Assembly (NCBI RefSeq): GCF_016901135.1
Contig: NZ_JAFEVL010000020.1
Location: 124,001-188,000 of the forward strand
Direction: 5' to 3'
Length of the DNA: 64,000 nt
DNA from: Martinezella lusitana
GTDB lineage: Bacteria > Pseudomonadota > Alphaproteobacteria > Rhizobiales > Rhizobiaceae
In this document: positions 7,303 to 17,094 of the stretch, piece by piece
Numbering within the stretch: position 1 is the stretch's first letter
How the letters are laid out: every line of letters starts with the position of its first letter
Position numbers and translations under genes: made by a program
The notes under the pieces: generated by a model
Seen by the model: only the letters and a program-made list of their open reading frames with translations
Databases searched by the model: none
What the model was told of the DNA's origin: nothing

Positions 7303-10185
7303 ATGACCGATACCGCTGAAAAGATGGATTATTCCAAGACCCTTTACCTGCCGGAAACCGACTTTCCGATGCGCGCCGGACTGCCCCAGAAGGAGCCGGA
7401 GCTGGTAAGCCGCTGGCAGGACATGGATCTCTACAGGAAGCTGCGCGCCTCCGCCGCCGGCCGCGACAAGTTCGTGCTGCATGACGGCCCGCCCTATGCT
7501 AACGGCCATATCCACATCGGCCATGCCCTTAACAAGATCCTGAAGGACGTCATCACCCGCTCGTTCCAGATGCGCGGCTATGACAGCAACTACGTTCCGG
7601 GCTGGGATTGCCACGGCCTGCCGATCGAGTGGAAGATCGAGGAAAAATACCGCGAGAAGGGCAAGAACAAGGACGAGGTTCCGGTGAACGAGTTTCGCCA
7701 GGAATGCCGTGACTTTGCCGCCGGCTGGATCAAGATCCAGTCCGAGGAGTTCAAGCGCCTGGGCATAACAGGCGATTTCGAGAACCCCTATCTGACGATG
7801 AATTTCCATGCGGAATCCCGCATCGCCGGCGAGCTCTTGAAGATCGCCCGCAGCGGCCAGCTTTACCGTGGCTCCAAGCCGGTCATGTGGTCGGTGGTCG
7901 AGCGCACGGCGCTGGCGGAAGCCGAAGTCGAATATGCCGATGTCGAGAGCGATACGATCTGGGTAAAATTCCCAGTGGCCGAAGGCCCGGCTGACCTTGC
8001 CGGGACCTTTGTCGTCATCTGGACGACCACGCCCTGGACGATCCCCGGCAACCGCGCGATCGCCTATTCGTCGCGCGTTTCCTATGGCCTCTATGAAGTG
8101 ACCGAAGCCGTCAATGATTTCGGCCCGCGTCCGGGCGAGAAGCTGATCTTTGCCGACAAGCTTGCCGAAGAATCCTTCGCCAAGGCAAAGCTGCAGTACA
8201 AGCGCCTGCGAGACGTTACCGCAGAAGACCTGGCTGCGCTTACCTGCGCGCATCCGCTGGCTTCACTCGGCTACGGCTTCAAGGTGCCGCTGCTCGACGG
8301 CGATCATGTCACCGACGAGGCCGGTACCGGCTTCGTGCATACCGCACCCAGCCATGGTCGCGAAGACTTCGACGCGTGGACGGGACATGCGCGCGCGCTC
8401 GAAGCGCGGGGCATCTCGTCCACCATCCCGTTCCCCGTCGATGACGCCGGCTTCTATACCGCCGATGCACCCGGCTTCGAAGGCGGCCGCGTCATGGACG
8501 ACAACGGCAAGAAGGGCAATGCCAACGATCTCGTCATCAAGGCTTTGATCGAGACGAACACGCTCTTCGCGCGCGGACGGCTCAAGCATTCCTATCCGCA
8601 TTCCTGGCGCTCGAAGAAGCCGGTGATCTTCCGCAACACGCCGCAATGGTTCGTCTACATGGACAAGGACTTTGCGGATGGTACGACGCTGCGGTCGCGT
8701 GCCTTGAAGGCGATCGACGATACCCGCTTCGTGCCTGCTGCCGGCCAGAACCGTCTGCGCGCGATGATCGAGCAGCGCCCGGACTGGGTTCTCTCGCGTC
8801 AGCGCGCTTGGGGCGTACCGATCTGCATCTTCGTCGACGAACAGGGCAATATCCTGCAGGATGACGGCGTCAACGCCCGCATCCTCGAAGCCTTCGAAGG
8901 TGAGGGGGCTGACGCCTGGTTCGCAGACGGCGCGCGCGAGCGCTTCCTGGGCGAGAAGGCCAACGAGCCCTGGACACAGGTCATGGATATCCTCGATGTC
9001 TGGTTCGACTCGGGCTCCACCCATACGTTCACGCTGGAAGATCGCCCGGACTTGAAGTGGCCGGCGGACGTCTATCTCGAGGGCTCGGACCAGCATCGTG
9101 GCTGGTTCCATTCGTCATTGCTCGAAAGTGCCGCGACGCGTGGCCGCGCGCCTTATGACACGGTGGTCACGCATGGCTTCACCATGGACGAGCAGGGCCG
9201 CAAGCAGTCGAAGTCGCTCGGCAACGTCGTCGCCCCGCAGGATGTGATGAAGGATGCAGGCGCCGATATCCTGCGCCTCTGGGTCATGACCACGGACTAT
9301 TGGGAAGACCAGCGTCTCGGCAAGGCCATCATCCAGACCAACGTCGATGCCTATCGCAAGCTGCGCAACACCATCCGCTGGATGCTGGGAACGCTGGCGC
9401 ACGACACGGGCGAGGTGATCGCTTACGCCGACATGCCGGAGCTGGAGCGGCTGATGCTGCATCGCCTCGCCGAGCTCGACGAGCTCGTGCGCGAAAGCTA
9501 CGACGCCTTCGACTTCAAGCGCATTGCCCGTGCCCTCATCGATTTCGCGAATGTCGAGCTCTCGGCCTTCTATTTCGATGTTCGCAAGGATGCGCTCTAT
9601 TGCGACGCGCCGTCGAGCCTGCGCCGCCGCGCGTCGCTCGCCGTCATCCGCACGATCTTCGATTGCATGGTGACGTGGCTGGCGCCGATGCTGCCGTTCA
9701 CGACGGAAGAGGCGTGGTTGTCGCGCAATCCGTCGGCGGTATCAGTCCATCTCGAGCAGTTCGTCGCCGTACCAGCCGAATGGAAGAACGAGGCGCTGGC
9801 CGAGAAATGGAAGAAGATCCGCGCCGTGCGCAGCGTCGTCACCGGCGCGCTGGAAATCGAGCGCAAGGACAAGCGTATCGGCTCGTCGCTGGAAGCCGCC
9901 CCGATCGTCTACGTCGCCGATCCGGAGCTGCTGAAGGTGCTTGAAGGACAGGATTTCTCCGAAATCTGTATCACGTCTGGTATCACCATCGAGGGCGGCG
10001 AAGGCCCGGCGGATGCATTCCGTCTCGATGATGCCGCTAAGGTCAGCGTCGTGCCGAAGCTTGCCGAAGGCCGCAAATGCGCCCGCTCCTGGCGCATCAC
10101 CACCGATGTAGGCTCCGATCCGCAATACCCGGATGTCTCGGCGCGTGACGCCGCGGCCCTGCGCGAATTGACTGATGTCAACTGA
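7303..10185 (+). CDS. ileS: Isoleucyl-tRNA synthetase
   Basis: A 960-residue class Ia aminoacyl-tRNA synthetase. The HIGH motif is at about residues 71-74, after the conserved PPYANG, and the KMSKS loop appears as KQSKS at 634-638. The large editing insertion and anticodon-binding region (ending about 880) are present. ATG at 7303 is chosen; the longer frame from 7201 adds 34 non-conserved residues. The C-terminal zinc-binding segment found in E. coli IleS is degenerate: only one cysteine remains in KCARSW. It charges tRNA-Ile and proofreads valine. Confidence 0.96.
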   Translation: MTDTAEKMDYSKTLYLPETDFPMRAGLPQKEPELVSRWQDMDLYRKLRASAAGRDKFVLHDGPPYANGHIHIGHALNKILKDVITRSFQMRGYDSNYVPGWDCHGLPIEWKIEEKYREKGKNKDEVPVNEFRQECRDFAAGWIKIQSEEFKRLGITGDFENPYLTMNFHAESRIAGELLKIARSGQLYRGSKPVMWSVVERTALAEAEVEYADVESDTIWVKFPVAEGPADLAGTFVVIWTTTPWTIPGNRAIAYSSRVSYGLYEVTEAVNDFGPRPGEKLIFADKLAEESFAKAKLQYKRLRDVTAEDLAALTCAHPLASLGYGFKVPLLDGDHVTDEAGTGFVHTAPSHGREDFDAWTGHARALEARGISSTIPFPVDDAGFYTADAPGFEGGRVMDDNGKKGNANDLVIKALIETNTLFARGRLKHSYPHSWRSKKPVIFRNTPQWFVYMDKDFADGTTLRSRALKAIDDTRFVPAAGQNRLRAMIEQRPDWVLSRQRAWGVPICIFVDEQGNILQDDGVNARILEAFEGEGADAWFADGARERFLGEKANEPWTQVMDILDVWFDSGSTHTFTLEDRPDLKWPADVYLEGSDQHRGWFHSSLLESAATRGRAPYDTVVTHGFTMDEQGRKQSKSLGNVVAPQDVMKDAGADILRLWVMTTDYWEDQRLGKAIIQTNVDAYRKLRNTIRWMLGTLAHDTGEVIAYADMPELERLMLHRLAELDELVRESYDAFDFKRIARALIDFANVELSAFYFDVRKDALYCDAPSSLRRRASLAVIRTIFDCMVTWLAPMLPFTTEEAWLSRNPSAVSVHLEQFVAVPAEWKNEALAEKWKKIRAVRSVVTGALEIERKDKRIGSSLEAAPIVYVADPELLKVLEGQDFSEICITSGITIEGGEGPADAFRLDDAAKVSVVPKLAEGRKCARSWRITTDVGSDPQYPDVSARDAAALRELTDVN

Positions 10186-10320
10186 AGAAAATTGCCGGGT
10201 GAATTGCCTTTGCGGCGTTCATCCGGTAAAAGCTGCCTGAAAATGGCCTGATTTTTACGGCAGTTGCCGTTGAATGGGGTTCTATTAAATTTTGTTCCGG
10301 CATGGCTGGGAAGGGTTTTC

Positions 10321-10956
10321 ATGAGAGCGATGCATAGCGTTCGTGTCGGCGTCAGCTTGGCGGCACTTGTGATTGGCTGTGGCGTGATGTCTGGCTGCCT
10401 CAGCAGCCCGACTTACGGCACCGACAAGACGGCAGGTGTGCAGCTTCTGGACGACCTTGGCGATATCGCTTCCATTTCGGCCGCGACGCCGAAGGACAAG
10501 GGCGTGAAATATCCGAACCGCCCCGGTCTGGTCGTCCCTCCCGACAAGGACAAGGCTAACCTGACTCAGCCGCAGCAGTCGGTGGCAAGCAAGGACAATC
10601 CGGCCTGGCTGGAATCGCCTGAAGACGCACGCAAGCGTCTTGCCGATGAAGCCGACCAGAAAAAGAACGACGTCAATTATCGTTCGCCGCTGGCTCAGGC
10701 CGACAGCACCAAAAATCGCATGACCGAAGCACAGCAGACGGCCGCCTATCGCGCCGCGCGTCAGGATCAGGCCGGCACCTATATCGACCAGCGCCGCTAC
10801 CTGGTCGACCCGCCGCAGCAATATCGTCAGGTTTCCGATCCGACTGCCCTGAACGATGTCGGTACGCCCGAGTCGAAGAAGGAAAAGCAGCGCAAGAAGG
10901 ACGCCGAAGCCGCACAGCAGTCCAACAGCAGCAGTTGGTGGAAGCCCTTCCAATAA
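10321..10956 (+). CDS. Putative outer-membrane lipoprotein of unknown function
   Basis: A 211-residue protein with a lipoprotein signal: basic MRAMHSVR, a hydrophobic stretch, and a lipobox ending VMSGC-LSS around residue 25. The mature part is hydrophilic, rich in K, D, Q and P, with no recognised domain, and ends in a tryptophan-containing WWKPFQ tail. GGGAAGGG upstream supports the ATG at 10321 over an upstream in-frame start. Its position after ileS resembles other Rhizobiales, where a lipoprotein is a frequent neighbour. Function is unknown. Confidence 0.75.
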   Translation: MRAMHSVRVGVSLAALVIGCGVMSGCLSSPTYGTDKTAGVQLLDDLGDIASISAATPKDKGVKYPNRPGLVVPPDKDKANLTQPQQSVASKDNPAWLESPEDARKRLADEADQKKNDVNYRSPLAQADSTKNRMTEAQQTAAYRAARQDQAGTYIDQRRYLVDPPQQYRQVSDPTALNDVGTPESKKEKQRKKDAEAAQQSNSSSWWKPFQ

Positions 10957-10980
10957 GCAGTTCACAGAGCGGCGGCCTTC

Positions 10981-11060
10981 CTGCATAATTCCTTAAATCG
11001 GAATCGATTTAAGGGGAAATTATGCAGCATCTTAAAGTGTTAGAGCGCCGCGCGGCGCTG
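10981..11060. repeat. Palindromic intergenic element between convergent genes
   Basis: A near-perfect inverted repeat: 20-bp left arm 10981-11000, 4-base loop GAAT, right arm 11005-11027 interrupted by a 3-base bulge (GGA). A second perfect 16-bp palindrome (AGCGCCGC/GCGGCGCT) lies at 11044-11059. It sits between the lipoprotein gene and the convergent tadA. Similar AT-rich palindromes starting CCTTAAATCG occur widely in Rhizobiaceae intergenic DNA (recalled, not searched), so this is probably a dispersed repeat that also acts as a bidirectional terminator. Confidence 0.65.
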
Positions 11061-11074
11061 TAAGCCGCCGCTTT

Positions 11075-11533
11075 TCAGTCTTCGGAGCGTTTCGGTTGAA
11101 AGAAGCCTCTGAGGATCTCGGCAGATATCGTTTCCCCGATACCGGAATAGACTTCCGGCGCGTGATGACAGGTCGGCTGATGGTAAAAGCGCACGCCATT
11201 GTCGACCCCGCCGCCCTTTGGATCCTCGGCGCCATAGTAGAGGCGGCGGATGCGTGCAAACGAAATGGCAGCTGCGCACATGGTGCAGGGCTCCAGCGTG
11301 ACGTAGAGATCAGCGCCTGCAAGACGCTCTTGCCCCAGTTCCTCACAGGCCAGGCGGATGGCGACGATTTCGGCGTGTGCGGTGACGTCGTTGAGCTCGC
11401 GGGTACGGTTGCCGGCCTTGGCGATGACCCTGCCGTCAAGCACGAGGACAGCGCCGATCGGCACTTCGCCACGTTCGCCGGCGCTGCGCGCTTCGGCCAG
11501 CGCAAGCTCCATGAATTGATTTGTAGCCGCCAT
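11075..11533 (-). CDS. tadA: tRNA-specific adenosine-34 deaminase
   Basis: A 152-residue zinc deaminase that converts A34 to inosine in tRNA-Arg(ACG). The catalytic HAE is at residues 53-55 (zinc-binding His and proton-shuttling Glu) and the second zinc motif PCTMC at 82-86. Length matches the family. It diverges from the pseudouridine synthase gene across a 72-bp gap, so two RNA-modification genes share a promoter region. Confidence 0.93.
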   Translation of the reverse strand: MAATNQFMELALAEARSAGERGEVPIGAVLVLDGRVIAKAGNRTRELNDVTAHAEIVAIRLACEELGQERLAGADLYVTLEPCTMCAAAISFARIRRLYYGAEDPKGGGVDNGVRFYHQPTCHHAPEVYSGIGETISAEILRGFFQPKRSED

Positions 11534-11605
11534 TCAAGATTTTCCACTTAACCGCAAGGGCGCGACCTGATAGGAACACGCCTTAAAAACTCAGGCAAAC
11601 AACAA

Positions 11606-13669
11606 ATGACAATGAATGACAAGCCCAAGCGGCCTGGGTCTAAACCCTTTGCTGGCGACAAGCAGACGATTAAACGCGATGGCACGAAGCCGGTAAAGGC
11701 CGCGGTAGCCCGCGCTACCGATGAGGCAACGGCCGGAGACGGAAAGGCGGAACGCATTTCCAAGGTGATGGCGCGCGCCGGCGTGGCCTCGCGCCGCGAC
11801 ATCGAGCGCATGATCATGGACGGCCGTGTCAGGCTGAACGGCGTGCTGCTGGATACGCCAGTCGTCAACGTGACCCTCACTGACAAGATCGAAGTGGACG
11901 GCATGCCGATCCGCGGCATCGAGCGCACGCGCCTGTGGCTCTACCATAAGCCTGCCGGTCTGGTGACCACCAATGCCGATCCGGAAGGGCGCCCGACCGT
12001 CTTCGACAACCTGCCCGAAGAACTGCCGCGCGTCATGTCGATCGGCCGTCTCGACATCAATACCGAAGGCCTGCTGCTTTTGACCAACGACGGCGGGCTC
12101 GCCCGCGTGCTGGAACTGCCGACCACCGGCTGGCTGCGTCGTTACCGCGTGCGCGCCCATGGCGAGATCGATCAGGACGCGCTCGACAAGCTGAAGGAAG
12201 GCATTGCCGTCGACGGCGTGCTCTATGGCTCGATCGAGGCGACGCTCGACCGCACGCAAGGATCCAACGTCTGGATCACCATGGGCTTGCGCGAAGGCAA
12301 GAACCGCGAAATCAAGAACGTGATGGGCGCGCTCGGTCTTGAGGTCAACCGCCTGATCCGCATTTCCTACGGCCCGTTCCAGCTTGGCGATCTGCCGGAA
12401 GGTCGCGTAGTGGAAGTGCGCGGCCGCACGCTGCGCGATCAGCTCGGCCCGCGTCTGGTCGAGGATGCCAAGGCGAATTTCGATGCGCCGCTCTACAATG
12501 CCCCGGCAGTTGCCGACGAGGATGAGGCCGAGGCCAAACCGGCAGCACATACCGCAAAGGAAGAGCGCCCGAGGCGTGACCGCGAGCGTCCCGAGGACAA
12601 GCGCGCGCGCGCCTTGAGCCGCCTCGACACCAAACGCGATGATCGTCGCGACGAGGGGCGTCGCGAAGGTGGCCGCAAGGAGGATGACCGCCCGAAGCGC
12701 CAGCCGCTTGGATCGCGCCGCAGCGCCAATGTCTGGATGGCGCCCGGTGCCCGTCCGCTCGGCGAAAAGGCGGCCGCTAAAGCTGCCAAGAATACCAGAA
12801 CTGCTGCCAAGCGCGGCGAGCCCGAGCGTCCGCAACGCAGCGGTTTCGACCGTCCGGACGAAGGCCCCCGCGTTCGCGTCAATCGCGTCGACGAGGCGGA
12901 TGGTGAATGGATCCGTTCGAGCGAGGAAGCACCGCGCAAGTCGCGCGGTGATGACGAAGGTTCCGATCGCAAGCGCTCAGATCGCCCCCGTGGCGACCGT
13001 CCTTTCGGCGATAAGCCCCGTGGTGACCGTCCGTATGGTGACAAGCCTCGTGGCGAGCGGACGTTCAGCGATCGTCCCCGCGGTGAACGTGGCTCGCGGC
13101 CGGAGGGCAATGACCGTCCCCGCGCGAAATCTTTCCAGGGCGAAGCCCGCTCTGAGCGTCCCCGTAGTGAGCGCCCAGTCGGGGATCGCCCGCCGCGTGG
13201 CGACCGTCCCTTCGGCGACAAGCCACGCGGTGCTCGCCCTTATGGTGATAAGCCCCGTGGCGATAGGCCATTCAGCGACCGTCCCCGTGACGACCGCCGG
13301 CCCCGCGCCGAAGGCGAGGAACGTCCGCGCGCAAGGTCTTTCGATGGCGAGCAGCGTTCCGAACGTCCTCGCGGCGATCGCCCATTTGGGGATCGTCCGC
13401 CGCGTGGCGATCGGCCCGCTGGTGACCGCCCACAGGGCGAACGTTCTTTCGGTGACCGGCCGGCCGGCAAGCCCTTCGGCAAAAAGCCGGGCGGCGGCAA
13501 ATCCTTTGGCGGCAAGCCGGCTGGAAAGCCTGGCGGTTCGCGTGGTTTCTCAGGCAAGCCCGGCGGCGCAGGCCGTCCGGCCGGTGGCCCAAGTCGCAGT
13601 GGCCCAAGTCGCAGCGGCCCGAGCCGTGGTGGCCCCGGTAGGGGCGGCCCCAAGGGCGGAAAGGGTTGA
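11606..13669 (+). CDS. rluB: RsuA/RluB-family rRNA pseudouridine synthase with long repetitive tail
   Basis: A 687-residue protein. After a 45-residue basic leader come an S4 RNA-binding domain (about 48-105, ISKVMARAGVASRRDIERM) and the pseudouridine synthase domain with the catalytic Asp in GRLDINTEGLLLLTNDG (about residue 150). The enzyme core ends near residue 300. The remaining ~390 residues are low complexity: many copies of a DRPxGDKPRG-type unit, then a G/S/P/R-rich end. It should modify rRNA; the tail probably adds nonspecific RNA or ribosome binding. E. coli RluB is about 290 residues, so the tail more than doubles the protein. Confidence 0.9.
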   Translation: MTMNDKPKRPGSKPFAGDKQTIKRDGTKPVKAAVARATDEATAGDGKAERISKVMARAGVASRRDIERMIMDGRVRLNGVLLDTPVVNVTLTDKIEVDGMPIRGIERTRLWLYHKPAGLVTTNADPEGRPTVFDNLPEELPRVMSIGRLDINTEGLLLLTNDGGLARVLELPTTGWLRRYRVRAHGEIDQDALDKLKEGIAVDGVLYGSIEATLDRTQGSNVWITMGLREGKNREIKNVMGALGLEVNRLIRISYGPFQLGDLPEGRVVEVRGRTLRDQLGPRLVEDAKANFDAPLYNAPAVADEDEAEAKPAAHTAKEERPRRDRERPEDKRARALSRLDTKRDDRRDEGRREGGRKEDDRPKRQPLGSRRSANVWMAPGARPLGEKAAAKAAKNTRTAAKRGEPERPQRSGFDRPDEGPRVRVNRVDEADGEWIRSSEEAPRKSRGDDEGSDRKRSDRPRGDRPFGDKPRGDRPYGDKPRGERTFSDRPRGERGSRPEGNDRPRAKSFQGEARSERPRSERPVGDRPPRGDRPFGDKPRGARPYGDKPRGDRPFSDRPRDDRRPRAEGEERPRARSFDGEQRSERPRGDRPFGDRPPRGDRPAGDRPQGERSFGDRPAGKPFGKKPGGGKSFGGKPAGKPGGSRGFSGKPGGAGRPAGGPSRSGPSRSGPSRGGPGRGGPKGGKG
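12960..13669 (+). repeat. Coding tandem repeat in the rluB tail
   Basis: The DNA encoding the tail repeats a degenerate 15-30 bp unit that yields RPRGDRPFGDKPRG-like segments about a dozen times, then switches to GGK/GGP/SGPSR repeats. Opposite-strand open frames over this stretch are artefacts of the repeat. Copy number is likely to vary between strains. Confidence 0.8.
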
Positions 13670-13675
13670 CGCGCG

Positions 13676-14242
13676 GTGAGGATCGTCGGCGGTGAGTTTC
13701 GCGGTCGCTCGCTTGCAACGCCGAAGTCGAACGATATTCGTCCGACGGCGGATCGCACGCGCGAGAGCCTGTTCAATATTCTGAGCCATGCCTATCCCGA
13801 AGCCATGGACGGCACGCGGATGATGGATATTTTCGCCGGCACCGGCGCAGTCGGGCTGGAAGCGGCATCCCGCGGCTGCCGCCATGTGCTTTTCGTCGAA
13901 AGCAGTGTCGAGGGCCGTGGCCTGCTCTGGGAAAATATCGATGCGCTCGGCCTGCACGGCCGCACGCGCATGCTGAGGCGCGATGCGACGGATCTCGGCA
14001 GCGTCGGTAACCTCGAACCTTTCGATTTTCTCTTCGCCGATCCACCCTACGGCAAGGGGATGGGCGAGAAGGCCTTTGCGGCCGCTGCCGCCGGCGGCTG
14101 GCTCGTGCCGGGCGCCCTGGCTATCCTCGAAGAACGGGCAGACGTTACGGTTGCCGTACCGTCGGATTTCCTGTTTTTGGAGGAGCGGACCTTCGGCGAC
14201 AGCAAGATGCATTTCTTCCGTTATCAGCCACAGGCGGCCTAA
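13676..14242 (+). CDS. rsmD: 16S rRNA (guanine-966-N2)-methyltransferase
   Basis: A 188-residue SAM-dependent methyltransferase. It begins with MRIVGGEFRGRSL, the usual RsmD N-terminus, followed by RPTADRTRESLFNIL, the SAM-binding MDIFAGTGAVGLEA, and the catalytic DPPY motif in LFADPPYG near residue 123. A GTG start lies 6 bp after the rluB stop, so the two rRNA modification genes are an operon. Confidence 0.94.
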   Translation: MRIVGGEFRGRSLATPKSNDIRPTADRTRESLFNILSHAYPEAMDGTRMMDIFAGTGAVGLEAASRGCRHVLFVESSVEGRGLLWENIDALGLHGRTRMLRRDATDLGSVGNLEPFDFLFADPPYGKGMGEKAFAAAAAGGWLVPGALAILEERADVTVAVPSDFLFLEERTFGDSKMHFFRYQPQAA

Positions 14243-14260
14243 CGGGGGAAGGAGAGAAAG

Positions 14261-15127
14261 ATGGGCGACTACGCTGATTTCGTCGGCAGCGACTATACGC
14301 TTGCTGTCTCCAGCACGCCGAGCGTGGCAGTTGCCTTCGGCTGCGGCGGTGCGCGCGGTCTCGCCCATATCCATATCATCGAGGCGCTGGACGAACTCGG
14401 CATTCGCCCGGTCGCGATCGCCGGGGCTTCCATCGGTTCGATCATGGGCGCGGCCATGGCGGTCGGCATGAGCGGCGCCGAGATCCGCGATCATACGCTC
14501 GCAACGGTCGGCAATCGCCCTGCCGTGCTCAACAAGATCTGGAGTCTGCGGCCGGTAAACATGCGCAGCATCCGCTTCGGTCAGTTCAATCTCGAACGCA
14601 TCCTGCGCACTTTCCTGCCGACCACCTTTCCTGAGAGTTTTGCGGATTTGCACATACCGCTGAAAGTCGTGACGACGGATTATTACGAGCAGGCCGAGGT
14701 GGTGATCGAGAAGGGCGAGCTTTTTCCGGTTCTTGCCGCATCCGCCGCCATCCCTGCCGTTTTCATGCCGGTCAAACTCGGCGAACGGGTGATGATCGAC
14801 GGCGGCATCATGAACCCGGTTCCCTATGAGCATCTGGCCGGGCTTGCCGATATCATCATCGGCATCGACGTCGTCGGCGGCCCGGAAGGCAATGGCAGGC
14901 ATATTCCGAACCGCATCGAAAGCCTGTTCGGCGCCGGCCAGCTTACCATGCAGTCCAACATCGCCCTGAAGCTCCGCCTGCAGGCACCGCAAATCTTCCT
15001 GCGACCGGCCGTCGGCCGCACCGGCGTACTGGACTTCCTGAAGGCGCGCGAGATTCTCGCGATGTCCGCCGGCGTCAAGGACGAACTGAAATTCGCCCTC
15101 GACCGGGTGATAACAGCGAAGAACTAA
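14261..15127 (+). CDS. Patatin-like phospholipase family protein (RssA-like)
   Basis: A 288-residue putative acyl hydrolase. It has the oxyanion-hole GCGGARGLAHI near residue 27, the nucleophile elbow GASIGSIMG (Ser near 65), and the catalytic Asp in the DGGIMNPVPYE segment near residue 178. It is preceded by GGGGAAGGAGAG, a strong ribosome site. It follows rsmD and converges with the antiporter gene, overlapping its stop codon by 3 bp. Substrate is unknown; lipid deacylation is the family expectation. Confidence 0.85.
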   Translation: MGDYADFVGSDYTLAVSSTPSVAVAFGCGGARGLAHIHIIEALDELGIRPVAIAGASIGSIMGAAMAVGMSGAEIRDHTLATVGNRPAVLNKIWSLRPVNMRSIRFGQFNLERILRTFLPTTFPESFADLHIPLKVVTTDYYEQAEVVIEKGELFPVLAASAAIPAVFMPVKLGERVMIDGGIMNPVPYEHLAGLADIIIGIDVVGGPEGNGRHIPNRIESLFGAGQLTMQSNIALKLRLQAPQIFLRPAVGRTGVLDFLKAREILAMSAGVKDELKFALDRVITAKN

Positions 15128-16944
15128 GCCCGCTCCGGCTCCTCCTGCGGCAGCGCCACGAGATCGTCGGCGTCGCTGTACGTGTCGGCCGTGCGCTTGG
15201 GCTTGATAAGCGGCTCCGGCTTGACCGGGCGCGAATAGAGCATGTCGCGGCCGGCTTGCAGCCCTTCGCTCACCTGCAGAATCAACCGTTGCTCGTCGCG
15301 CTTGCGGATATCCTCGCCGATCTCATAGGCTTCGGCTTCGCTGACGCCAAGCGCTTCCAGCGTGCGCCGGCCGAAGAGCAGACCGGATTCAAGCGTCTCG
15401 CGCAGCTCGTAATCCACGCCCTTGTGGCGCAGTTCGATCGAATGAACGCGGTCATAGGAGCGGACGAAGATGCTCGCATGCGGATAGTCCGTCTGGACGA
15501 GTTCGACGATCTTGTCGGTAACCTCGCGCAGATGCGTGCTGACGACGACGATCTTGGCGCGATCGATGCCGGCGGAGCGCAGCACCTCCTTACGGGTGCC
15601 GTCGCCAAAATAGATGCGGAAACCGAAGCTCGACGCCTGGCGGATACGATCTGCGGAAAAGTCGATGACGGTCACGTCCCGGCCGCTGGCGAGCAGGATC
15701 TGCGCGGCGATCTGGCCGAAACGTGAAAAGCCGATCATCAGCACGTCAGAACCGGCGCCCTCGAAATCCTCGTCGAGTTCCTCCTGCGTATCCGCCGTCA
15801 TCAGGCGTTTCGAAAGCGCCGCGCTGAGCGGCGTCAGTGCCATCGACAGCGTGACAATGGCGATCAGCATCGATGCGGTGCTGGCCGAGAAGAGGCCGCC
15901 GCTGGCGCTGGCCGCGCTGAACAGCACGAAGCCGAATTCACCGCCTTGCGGCAGCAGACCGGCGATGCGGACGGCGTCGTTATGCGGCGAGCCGGCCACA
16001 CGGCAGAGCGCGTAAATCACGATTGCCTTGACGATCATGACGACGGGGACGGCAAGCAGGATCAGCACCCAGTTGTCGACGATCACGTCGAGTTTCAGCG
16101 ACAGGCCGACAGCAATGAAGAAAATGGCGAGCAGCACGCCGCGGAAGGGCTCGATATCGGCTTCCAGCTCGTGACGGTAGGAGGATTCGGCCAGCATCAC
16201 GCCGGAGAGAAAAGCGCCCATTGCCATCGAGAGGCCGGCAAGCTGCATCAAGGTCGCCGATCCCATGACGACCAGGAGGGCGGCGGCAATCATCGCCTCG
16301 CGTGCGCCGGTGCGGGCGATCACCTGGAACAGCGGCGTCAGCAGATAGCGACCGGCGATGATCATCGCCGCCACCGCGCCGACGGCGACCGCAAGATCGG
16401 GCAGGGGATTGGTGGCCTCCTTCGGCCCGTCGAGAACGGTGACGAGCGCAAGCAGCGGCACGATCGCCAGATCCTGCAGCAGCAGCATGGAGAAGGAGCG
16501 CTGGCCGTACTTCGTGTTGACGTCGCCCTGCTGCTCCAGGATCTGCATCGCGAAGGCGGTAGAGGAGAGCGCGAGGCCGAAGCCGATGATGATGCTGCCC
16601 TGCCAGCCGGCAATATTGCTGAGATAAGCGGCAAGAGTCAGCGCCAGTCCGCTCAGGATCACCTGCGCGGAGCCGAGGCCGAAAATATCGCGTCGCATCT
16701 GCCACAGCCGCGATGGCTTCAGTTCGAGGCCGATGATGAACAACAGGAAGACGACGCCCAGCTCCGCGACGGCGAGCACGGCTTCGCTGTCGCCGATACC
16801 GTGCAGGATCGGGCCGATCACCACGCCGGCCGCCAGATAGCCGAGCACTGTGCCCAGCCCCAGTTTCTTGAAGATCGGCGCCGTAACGACAGCGCCTCCG
16901 AGCAGCATCAGGGTTTCGGTGAAAAGGCTATTGGGGGCGGACAT
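15124..16944 (-). CDS. CPA2 monovalent cation:proton antiporter (KefB/YbaL type)
   Basis: A 606-residue membrane protein. About 12 hydrophobic segments form the Na+/H+ exchanger domain (residues 1-380). A cytosolic TrkA-N/RCK domain follows, with LMIGFSRFGQIAAQIL (about 405-420), and then a charged tail. ATG at 16944 (MSAPNSLF) is chosen; the upstream extension to 17091 overlaps the pmbA promoter and lacks family similarity. It is expected to exchange K+ or Na+ for H+ under nucleotide or glutathione control; the ion is not provable from sequence. Confidence 0.87.
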   Translation of the reverse strand: MSAPNSLFTETLMLLGGAVVTAPIFKKLGLGTVLGYLAAGVVIGPILHGIGDSEAVLAVAELGVVFLLFIIGLELKPSRLWQMRRDIFGLGSAQVILSGLALTLAAYLSNIAGWQGSIIIGFGLALSSTAFAMQILEQQGDVNTKYGQRSFSMLLLQDLAIVPLLALVTVLDGPKEATNPLPDLAVAVGAVAAMIIAGRYLLTPLFQVIARTGAREAMIAAALLVVMGSATLMQLAGLSMAMGAFLSGVMLAESSYRHELEADIEPFRGVLLAIFFIAVGLSLKLDVIVDNWVLILLAVPVVMIVKAIVIYALCRVAGSPHNDAVRIAGLLPQGGEFGFVLFSAASASGGLFSASTASMLIAIVTLSMALTPLSAALSKRLMTADTQEELDEDFEGAGSDVLMIGFSRFGQIAAQILLASGRDVTVIDFSADRIRQASSFGFRIYFGDGTRKEVLRSAGIDRAKIVVVSTHLREVTDKIVELVQTDYPHASIFVRSYDRVHSIELRHKGVDYELRETLESGLLFGRRTLEALGVSEAEAYEIGEDIRKRDEQRLILQVSEGLQAGRDMLYSRPVKPEPLIKPKRTADTYSDADDLVALPQEEPERA

Positions 16945-17094
16945 CGTCTGTTTCTTTCCGTAGGGCAGGCGGTGTTGCGACACATGACCATGATAAACAG
17001 CCATGCGTGAAGGGTTTAGAACAAGAATCGGCTTTGCCGCCCTTGATGCTTTATGTAGTGCACAATAAATGGAACGCGAATGAAAGGCCAAATC

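Noticed and set aside
12493..13776. Long minus-strand open frames opposite the rluB tail
   Set aside because: They arise because the repetitive GC-rich coding sequence has few stops on either strand; the products are low-complexity and unlike any family.
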